Positions 1 through 5,853 of a DNA stretch of 7,734 nt are shown piece by piece. The stretch spans positions 1 through 7,734 of the forward strand of contig JAUNPT010000108.1 of the NCBI GenBank assembly GCA_030536565.1, written 5' to 3'. Origin of the DNA: Eubacteriales bacterium. Its GTDB lineage: Bacteria > Bacillota > Clostridia > Lachnospirales > Lachnospiraceae. Numbering within the stretch: position 1 is the stretch's first letter; every line of letters starts with the position of its first letter. The position numbers were made by a program, and so were the translations under genes. The notes beneath the pieces were generated by a model. It made no database searches, was not told the origin of the DNA, and saw only the letters and a program-made list of their open reading frames with translations.

Positions 1-3000
1 CTGTTCTGGGTCAGTTGGCTGCTCTGGCTCAACTGGTTTATCCGTAGAACCTGCTGCCTGTGAATAAATCACCTTTCCATCTGCATCTGTCAGCTTCATA
101 TCTGAAATTTCAACATCTGCACCAATCAGACAAATTCCTAACTGTGACTTATCATTTACATCAAACTTAGAATCTGTGAATATCTTCTCACCTGCCTGTG
201 ATGGGTCATTAAGGTTCTTAAATGAACATGAGTAAACTCCGTCTTTTCTTGTAAATGTAACCTCATATTCATCATTTAATGAAACAGCAAACTTAGGTGA
301 ACCGTTTCCAACCTTTTCTGATGACTTATACCAGTAAGGAGATAATGAATCTGTAGTTTTATCTACTCCTCTGAAACCAAGAGACGCAAATACATTATTA
401 GTAAGATTAAATGCACCTACAAACACGCCTGTGTTCTTTCCTGCCGAACCAGTTATAGAATAATTCTTTACCTTAAGCTTCAATGTAAGTGTCTGATCAT
501 CTTTTGTTTCAGGGAATAACAGATAACTTGCGTTCTCTGCTGCACTTGTAGTACTAGAGATTCTTCCCTCTGTTGCGCTCTGGTTTAATACCATAACATC
601 TTCTTTGTTTTCAATTGTAAGAAGATTACTGTCATCTATCTCATTAAGAGTGATATCAACATCTTCTTTTTTTACACCTGCTGCTGTAATTACAACCTTA
701 CCTGTTACATTTTTAACTGTAAGAGTTCCTGTTGTCTTATCATAAGTATAATCTGCCGGAACTCCGTTCATTGTTACCTCAACTGTCTCTGGAAGACTAA
801 ATCCTGAAACCTCTGAGAATACAGCTGTCAAATCATCTCCTGGAACAACTGATTCTGCTCCTGAAACATCAACATTTGCTGTATTATAAATTACTTCTTC
901 AAAGTCTGCTGCCATTGAAATGTTAGAAAACTTTGCTGTACTTAAATTATCAAGCTCATTAGCTGCCTTGTTTGAATCAACTGCAAAACCAATATAAATA
1001 GTATCTGGCATATCAATTGTTGTTGAGCCAACCTTAGTCCATGTAATTCCATCTGCTGAAGAATATCCGGTAAACTCATTTCCATGTCTTGCAAGCTTAA
1101 ACCATGTACCCTTATATTCCCTGCCATTCTTAAAATCAATATCTGCTAACAGACTGATACCAGCATTTGATGCACTAGATACACTGTCAATTGTTTCTCC
1201 AATATAATCAATAGCACCACCTGTTGCTGTTCTGTCAACAAGATATGTAGACCATGATGTCTGCTTACTTAACTTAACAAGGGACAATCCCAGTGCTGCT
1301 GTTTTAGCGTCACTGTCAAGAGATTCTCTAAACATAATTCCGCTAAATACATGGTTATCTACTGCTGTAGCAGAGTCGAGCTTAGCTACAAGTTCAATAT
1401 CACCAGTAATCTGTTTATAAGTAAACTGGAAATTATCTGTTTCTGCCTTAGCATACTCTGTTCCTGAAACACTGCCTTCTGACTTTCCGAGCTTACCAGT
1501 TCCTTTAACTGTAAGAACTCCATCAACAAGGCTTGAAGAACCCTTAATATTAGTTGTTCCTATGTCCTTGCTGGTCCATTCGCCTGAATCTGCCACACTG
1601 TTTACATGAAGCTTCGCTGGTGTTGTCTGTGTTGCATTTCCAGCATTATCATATGCTCTTGCTGATATATTATAAGTTCCGTCTGTAAGATTAATGTAAT
1701 CACATGAGTAAGGTGCTGATTCATCAGTTCCTACAAGCTCACTTCCATTATAGAACTCAACCTTCGCAATAGAGCCGCCATTATTGGCTTCTGCATTTAC
1801 ATTTACTGTTACAGCAGTACCCTCTGATACCTGAGTATTGTTAGCTAAATCCATTGAAGCTGTTGGGTTTGGAGCCGCATAATCCTTGCTCTGTGTTCCC
1901 TCAACTAATGAATTAATATAAAGCTCAATATATGCATATCCACTTTCGGCGTCAATCTTTACACTGTCTGTGTTATCATTAGGGTTTAAACCATTTTCAA
2001 GCTCCCATGCATCAGCAATTCCGTCTTTATCTGTATCGAAGCCTTCTTCTCTTTCAGAGAAATCTGTACAGTAACCACCAACTTCATCCTCTGTATTAAT
2101 ATAAAAGCCTGTGTCATTGATTGTCTCTGATACAACTCTTGCATCAATAGCATCTCTTTCAGGGAAAGTAGCTCCTGCTTTATTCAATACCTGATTATAA
2201 CAGCCATTAGCCGAAACAAGAGTAATCCTTCCAAATGCCTGTGCCATAATTGGGCTGAATACCTGCCTTGTAATCGTGCTTCCTGAAGTCTGTCCTGCGT
2301 TGATTACACCCTTCTGGTTATTATTAGTAAGCTCATCATTTCCTTCAACTACATTTCCAGCAACATAAAAGCTTCCGGTTTTGCCAGATTCTCCAAATCT
2401 GATAATCTGTCCATCTACATCATCCCTTGTTCCAAGCCCTGCTTTAAGGTAGTTATTTACATAATTTGTGTTTGTAAAACCACCTCCATAACAAGGAAGA
2501 TAACCCCAGTTATATACAACATTATTACTAATCTGGAGTGTTGCCATGCTTCCGCCGTCTTTTGTAGGGTCGCCCATGCTTCCGCCGCCAATACGTGGTG
2601 AACGTGATGTATGGTTTGCAATTAAGTTATACTGGAACACTGTGTTGTCTCCACCAAATATTCCGCCATAGCCATGACGTCCCTTTGTATGTCCGGAAAC
2701 AGTTAAGCTTTCTGAAATAATACACCACTGAACTGTTCCATCCTTTCCTCTGTAAGTAGAAAGTGTCTCGTCTGTATTCCAGCTGAATGAGCAGTGGTCA
2801 ATGATAAATGTATCATTATCCCTTCCCCAAAGCGCATCCATTGAGTCTCCGCCTGAGTACACATTTGCTGCACCTGGTCTGAATCTTAAATAACGGATAA
2901 TGAGATTTTCTGAATTACTGATATTAGTATCATAACCTGCAATTGTAATTCCATCACCCGGCGCAGTCTGACCTGCAAGAGTAATGTTCTTCTTATCTCT

Positions 3001-5739
3001 GAATGTTAATGTCTGCTTTAAATTAATTGTTCCTGCTACGTTAAATACAATAATTCTTCCTTCACCTGCAGTTTCAACGCCATAACGAAGTGAGCCTTCA
3101 ATTGGAGTTTCACCCTGCTTATAATCCTCAAGGTTAGTTACTGTATATACATCGCCGCCTCTTCCGCCTGTAGCATACATTCCACCGCCTTCAGCTCCTG
3201 GGAATGCAATAATCTTATCTGATGGTTCCTCTGGCTGTGTTGGCTTATCTGTTCCGCCATCTGAATAAAAGCTTGGCGTCCAGTCCCCAAAATATGATTT
3301 CACAGAAACCTGTGAAGCCTCTGCATCTGAGAGTACCTTACTGCCTGCTGCCCTTCTTGACGTATCAACTGCCACACCTGCAGCTGTATGTGTGTTATAT
3401 TCTGAATAAAATGCTTCAGCCGGCGTTACGTTAGACATAGGTGCATAACCTGCCGCATGAATCATATCTGCTGATTCGACTTCAGTATTATAGAATAATA
3501 CCTTGGTTCCTGCGCCCCAAGGACGTCCAAAATAAACATTTTTCGTTCCTGGCATTATTCCTGGATAATTTGTATTTACTACCTTACAATTATTGAAAAG
3601 ATATCCTTTGCTTCCACCAGCCTTAGATGCAGTAATAAAGCTTCCATCTGCAGCCTTGTCGCTATAACCGTAAATGCTTAAGGTACAGCCATCAAATACC
3701 GGATTTCCGTTTCCACATATAAAGTCTGTTGTTCCTTCAATAAGGCAGTCCTTAAAGTAAATATTTTCTTCTCCGTCACCTGTAAACATTGTATCCTGGC
3801 TGCTTAAAAATGAGCAGTTCTTATACTCGCAGTTATCAGCCACAATATACATTGCACAGGCTCTCTCTTTGTTTTTGTTAGCCTGAACATCAACGCCTGC
3901 AACAGAACGGTTATCCTTACTTAAATCACCGCCTTCGCCAACTCCATCTTCAATTTCCTCAGTTGTCATATAACGGTTAAATGAGCTTTCAAATGTAATT
4001 CCTTCTGCCCTAAAGCCGCTTCCTGCCGGCTTAATTTCAACAGTTGTTCCCCAGTGTGTAGTCACTGCGGTTTTCTCGTATTTATCAACTGCATATTTTT
4101 CACTGTAAAAGCCTTTATCAGGCTCAGATTCTGGTGCTACTGAATAATATGAATATCCGATTCCATAATACCATGTAACAACTGGTGCCTCAGTTCTGTC
4201 TGTAGCAAATGTAATATCAGGAGTATCAACAATAATCTGTTCACGATAAAGAGCATCATTAAGCTTTAATGTAACTCTCTCTCCAGCCTCCCTTTTCATT
4301 CGCTTAACATAATTAATTGCTGACTGAATAGTTTTAAACTCCTCATTCTCACCTACAAGAATTTCTTCCTTGTACTCTGCCTCAGTTGTATCCTGTGGTG
4401 CTTCCAGGTAAATATCATTGACCTGTGCTGCGCTGCCTACGCTTACATGGTCAAACACTGTATATCCATCAGCCTGTGCAGATGTTACATAATCGCCTGC
4501 ACGAAGCTTAGCTGTATAACCATTTCCAGCTGCTTCAAATGTATATGAATAACCTGCCTCATTCATATTAGTAAATGTAATACTTGTAACATCAGCTGTT
4601 GTTCCATTAGATGTTACAAAGCTTCCTGTAATATCATATACTGGTTTTGCTGTTGCCTTAACTGATAAATCTGTATATGTGCCCTCAGCCTTTAAGAGCT
4701 TATCGTTAACTTCATAATCATTTGCATTTATAAGCTCGCAGCTGTATGTCATATCAGGAGTTAAATTTACATCTGCAAATGTATATACACCGTCTGATGA
4801 CTTTGTAAGCACTACATCAACAGAATTTAATGTACTGTCATCAGGAATAAGTCTCATACCAAGGTCAGCCTTACATGCACTGTCAGGCACACCTGTAAGA
4901 GTACCACTGATATTTGTGACTGGTGCTTCAACCACTTTGAAATTATATGAAGCTTGGGCATCATTACCAGTCAGAGTAAACTGGTTTGCATTATCTGTTC
5001 TGTCAAGCTGATAACCTGTTTTGGAAACAGATGCTGTGTAAGCTGTTGTCTCCACACGTTTCAAAACCACACTGTATGCCCCGTCAGCTTCAATATTTGC
5101 TGTTGTAAGCTCACCGCTGTCCATATTTTTAAATGTTATCTGTGTAATTCCCTGCTGCGCTGCGCCTTCTACATTTCCAGTAACAGTTACTCTGTTAACA
5201 GGGTTATACTCTGTGAGCTTAATCTTTGCAATTTTTACATCACCATGTGAATAAATTGCAATATATTTCTTGTCTCCTACAGTCTTTATATAATCAGTGA
5301 TATCATTAATAGTAACTGACTGCTCTGTCTTTTTCATTTGAACCATATATGTATCTTTATTTTCGCCTACATATGTTGGCCTCTCATTTGAATCACCTGT
5401 ACAGCTCTGGCTGTAGGTTATCTTTGTTGTGTCATCACTGATTGGAAGATATAAAACACTTCCATTTCTAAACTTTAACTGCGCTGCATCAAATGTTACA
5501 TTGTTTGTTGATTCCTCAGAATATAAAATTCCTGTTGTTTCACTGTCTGTCTTGTCAAGAATCTGTCCTTTTACCGGAACTGCCTTTCCTGCGTTGTTCG
5601 TGAAATCATAAGTATGTGTAACTTCTTTTATTTCAGCTGCATACCCAAAAGAAATCCCTGAAAACAACATAGTCGTCATTGCTGTTGCCGCAACTAAGGA
5701 CGTGATTTTCCTAATACGCCGCATTATTTGTCTTTTCAC
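1..5739 (-). CDS. Secreted bifunctional pectin methylesterase (CE8) - pectate lyase (PL1), 3' end outside window
   Basis: The frame is open for 1913 codons from the GTG at 5739 to base 1 and no stop is reached, so the C-terminus is missing. Layout by residue: 1-35 signal peptide (K/R-rich start, hydrophobic core, GYAA cleavage region); 36-180 beta-sandwich module; about 181-450 three carboxypeptidase-regulatory-like beta domains; 462-825 CE8 pectinesterase; 842-1280 PL1-type lyase; 1291-1379 bacterial Ig-like domain (KVEFYNGSELVGTD...SARAYDNAGN); 1386-1610 concanavalin-like/DUF1349-type domain (ITWTKVGS, then IYIGFAVDS); about 1615-1697 small beta domain; 1698-1895 jelly-roll-like domain; from 1896 a Pro-rich stalk (PVEPEQPTDPEQ). 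Known for the families: CE8 hydrolyses methyl esters of homogalacturonan and PL1 cleaves de-esterified polygalacturonate by Ca-dependent beta-elimination. Inference: the protein is exported and performs both steps at the cell surface, ending in a C-terminal anchor like its neighbour's. The two catalytic calls are firm; the accessory module names are less so. No frameshift or internal stop was found. Confidence 0.93.
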   Translation of the reverse strand, partial: MKRQIMRRIRKITSLVAATAMTTMLFSGISFGYAAEIKEVTHTYDFTNNAGKAVPVKGQILDKTDSETTGILYSEESTNNVTFDAAQLKFRNGSVLYLPISDDTTKITYSQSCTGDSNERPTYVGENKDTYMVQMKKTEQSVTINDITDYIKTVGDKKYIAIYSHGDVKIAKIKLTEYNPVNRVTVTGNVEGAAQQGITQITFKNMDSGELTTANIEADGAYSVVLKRVETTAYTASVSKTGYQLDRTDNANQFTLTGNDAQASYNFKVVEAPVTNISGTLTGVPDSACKADLGMRLIPDDSTLNSVDVVLTKSSDGVYTFADVNLTPDMTYSCELINANDYEVNDKLLKAEGTYTDLSVKATAKPVYDITGSFVTSNGTTADVTSITFTNMNEAGYSYTFEAAGNGYTAKLRAGDYVTSAQADGYTVFDHVSVGSAAQVNDIYLEAPQDTTEAEYKEEILVGENEEFKTIQSAINYVKRMKREAGERVTLKLNDALYREQIIVDTPDITFATDRTEAPVVTWYYGIGYSYYSVAPESEPDKGFYSEKYAVDKYEKTAVTTHWGTTVEIKPAGSGFRAEGITFESSFNRYMTTEEIEDGVGEGGDLSKDNRSVAGVDVQANKNKERACAMYIVADNCEYKNCSFLSSQDTMFTGDGEENIYFKDCLIEGTTDFICGNGNPVFDGCTLSIYGYSDKAADGSFITASKAGGSKGYLFNNCKVVNTNYPGIMPGTKNVYFGRPWGAGTKVLFYNTEVESADMIHAAGYAPMSNVTPAEAFYSEYNTHTAAGVAVDTSRRAAGSKVLSDAEASQVSVKSYFGDWTPSFYSDGGTDKPTQPEEPSDKIIAFPGAEGGGMYATGGRGGDVYTVTNLEDYKQGETPIEGSLRYGVETAGEGRIIVFNVAGTINLKQTLTFRDKKNITLAGQTAPGDGITIAGYDTNISNSENLIIRYLRFRPGAANVYSGGDSMDALWGRDNDTFIIDHCSFSWNTDETLSTYRGKDGTVQWCIISESLTVSGHTKGRHGYGGIFGGDNTVFQYNLIANHTSRSPRIGGGSMGDPTKDGGSMATLQISNNVVYNWGYLPCYGGGFTNTNYVNNYLKAGLGTRDDVDGQIIRFGESGKTGSFYVAGNVVEGNDELTNNNQKGVINAGQTSGSTITRQVFSPIMAQAFGRITLVSANGCYNQVLNKAGATFPERDAIDARVVSETINDTGFYINTEDEVGGYCTDFSEREEGFDTDKDGIADAWELENGLNPNDNTDSVKIDAESGYAYIELYINSLVEGTQSKDYAAPNPTASMDLANNTQVSEGTAVTVNVNAEANNGGSIAKVEFYNGSELVGTDESAPYSCDYINLTDGTYNISARAYDNAGNATQTTPAKLHVNSVADSGEWTSKDIGTTNIKGSSSLVDGVLTVKGTGKLGKSEGSVSGTEYAKAETDNFQFTYKQITGDIELVAKLDSATAVDNHVFSGIMFRESLDSDAKTAALGLSLVKLSKQTSWSTYLVDRTATGGAIDYIGETIDSVSSASNAGISLLADIDFKNGREYKGTWFKLARHGNEFTGYSSADGITWTKVGSTTIDMPDTIYIGFAVDSNKAANELDNLSTAKFSNISMAADFEEVIYNTANVDVSGAESVVPGDDLTAVFSEVSGFSLPETVEVTMNGVPADYTYDKTTGTLTVKNVTGKVVITAAGVKKEDVDITLNEIDDSNLLTIENKEDVMVLNQSATEGRISSTTSAAENASYLLFPETKDDQTLTLKLKVKNYSITGSAGKNTGVFVGAFNLTNNVFASLGFRGVDKTTDSLSPYWYKSSEKVGNGSPKFAVSLNDEYEVTFTRKDGVYSCSFKNLNDPSQAGEKIFTDSKFDVNDKSQLGICLIGADVEISDMKLTDADGKVIYSQAAGSTDKPVEPEQPTDPEQ
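15..36 (-). repeat. 22-bp near-identical copy shared by both stalk regions (copy 1)
   Basis: Plus-strand bases 15-36 match bases 6066-6087 at 21 of 22 positions, counted by eye; the single difference is at the 14th base (c here, g there). Both encode P-V-[E/D]-P-E-Q-P in the same frame and orientation. In this gene the stalk begins just before the window edge, which implies that the missing C-terminus continues as in the neighbour. Confidence 0.75.
1900..3216 (-). other. PL1-type pectate lyase domain (residues 842-1280 of the CE8-PL1 protein)
   Basis: The domain opens with IIAFPGAEGGGMYATGGRGG (843-862), then VYTVTNLED and GSLRYGV, the characteristic start of bacterial PL1 lyases. RYLRFRPG (949-956), GGDSMDALWG (963-972) and DHCSFSWNTDETL (981-993) supply the acidic residues (D965, D968, D990, E991) expected around the catalytic calcium. 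HTKGRHGYGGIFGG (1017-1030) and NHTSRSPRIGGG (1042-1053) follow; by analogy with the RxPxxR motif of Erwinia pectate lyases, R1046 is the candidate catalytic base. The second Arg of that motif is a Gly here, as far as the motif can be aligned by eye. The domain closes with DTDKDGIADAWE (1235-1246), a DxDxDG calcium-loop motif common at the end of this lyase group, and GYAYIELYINSLV (1267-1279). The exact PL1 subfamily cannot be assigned by eye. Confidence 0.9.
3265..4356 (-). other. CE8 pectin methylesterase domain (residues 462-825 of the CE8-PL1 protein)
   Basis: Family landmarks appear in the right order. EFKTIQSAINYVK (467-479) is the usual opening of the parallel beta-helix. GITFESSFN (580-588) follows. 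SSQDTMFTG (646-654) carries the QDT motif, with Q648 as the oxyanion residue and D649 as the acid/base. YFKDCLIEGTTDFICGNG (661-678) carries D672, the expected nucleophile. GSFITA (699-704) and YFGRPWG (736-742) with R739 and W741 match the substrate-site Arg/Trp motif. AFYSEYN (776-782) and DWTPSFY (819-825) close the domain. All three classical catalytic residues are present, so activity is expected. Departures: R626 sits where many CE8 enzymes have the Gln of the QAVAL motif, and C675 replaces the Phe of DFIFG. The Asp-Asp spacing is 23 residues against about 21 in plant and Erwinia-type enzymes. Confidence 0.92.
4390..5199 (-). other. Three tandem carboxypeptidase-regulatory-like beta domains (residues 181-450)
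   Basis: Three consecutive units of about 90 residues begin near VTVTGNVEGA (184-193), NISGTLTGVP (276-285) and YDITGSFVTSNG (369-380). Each has the G-x-V/L/F start, a central adornment strand (ITFKNMDSG at 201-209 and ITFTNMNEAG at 387-396 are near copies) and a late Y-x-A strand of the type seen in carboxypeptidase-regulatory-like or prealbumin-like folds (YTASVSKTGY, YVTSAQADGY). They probably form a rigid spacer between the N-terminal binding module and the CE8 domain. No catalytic residues are expected. The family label is by pattern only. Confidence 0.55.
5200..5634 (-). other. N-terminal beta-sandwich module of the CE8-PL1 protein (residues 36-180)
   Basis: This module starts just after the signal peptide with THTYDFTNNAG and contains QLKFRNGSVLYLPIS (88-102), a TYVGENKDTYMV strand pair (122-133) and a closing strand set KKYIAIYSHGDVKIAKIKL (157-175). 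The alternating hydrophobic pattern and the final 'KIAKIKL' strand resemble small non-catalytic modules found before bacterial pectinesterases and pectate lyases, which commonly bind polysaccharide. I cannot name a family with certainty. A similar strand order is seen at residues 85-203 of the upstream gene. Confidence 0.5.
5637..5739 (-). other. Sec signal peptide of the CE8-PL1 protein
   Basis: The first 11 residues carry six Arg/Lys (K2, R3, R7, R8, R10, K11), followed by a hydrophobic stretch from S14 to F31 (SLVAATAMTTMLFSGISF) and a small-residue cleavage region GYAA (32-35). Cleavage is likely after A34 or A35. Counting from the GTG rather than from M6 keeps K2 and R3 in the charged region. 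This directs the enzyme out of the cell. Confidence 0.85.
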
Positions 5740-5744
5740 GCAAT

Positions 5745-5750
5745 ACCTCC
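5745..5750 (-). promoter_or_regulatory. Ribosome binding site deciding the GTG start
   Basis: On the minus strand GGAGGT (5750-5745) lies 5 bases before the GTG at 5739-5737, which is optimal spacing. The alternative in-frame ATG at 5724-5722 would be 20 bases away. The GTG is therefore chosen as the start. Confidence 0.85.
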
Positions 5751-5784
5751 AATATAAAAACCCTTTTTTATGTTACGTTTAAGT

Positions 5785-5822
5785 TAAGGACCACTTCACA
5801 GAAACCTGCAAAGCAGTCCTTA
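5785..5822. repeat. Imperfect inverted repeat in the intergenic spacer
   Basis: TAAGGAC (5785-5791) and GTCCTTA (5816-5822) are perfect 7-base complements, separated by 24 bases that contain a smaller TGC-AAA-GCA hairpin (5807-5815) adjacent to one arm. Neither strand has a T-run directly after the stem, so this is not a clear Rho-independent terminator. It could be a weak terminator, a processing site or a protein-binding site. The rest of the 114-bp spacer (5740-5853) holds the ribosome binding site and an A/T-rich stretch at 5751-5771, with no convincing -35/-10 pair. Confidence 0.4.
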
Positions 5823-5853
5823 TAACTACTTAGTCTTAAACAGAGCTCCTGCC

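Noticed and set aside
942..1139. Minus-strand 65-residue ORF
   Set aside because: It lies inside the CE8-PL1 gene in another frame, has no recognisable domain and is a shadow.
3222..5611. Plus-strand ORFs of 60-98 residues at 3222-3434, 4954-5250 and 5429-5611
   Set aside because: They are antisense to the conserved CE8-PL1 reading frame, rich in Cys/Leu/Ser as expected from antisense of this codon usage, and show no ribosome binding site or domain.
5756..5770. A-run/CCC/T-run at 5756-5769 as a Rho-independent terminator
   Set aside because: A stem of only A-T pairs around a 3-base loop would not be stable, and it lies immediately before the ribosome binding site.
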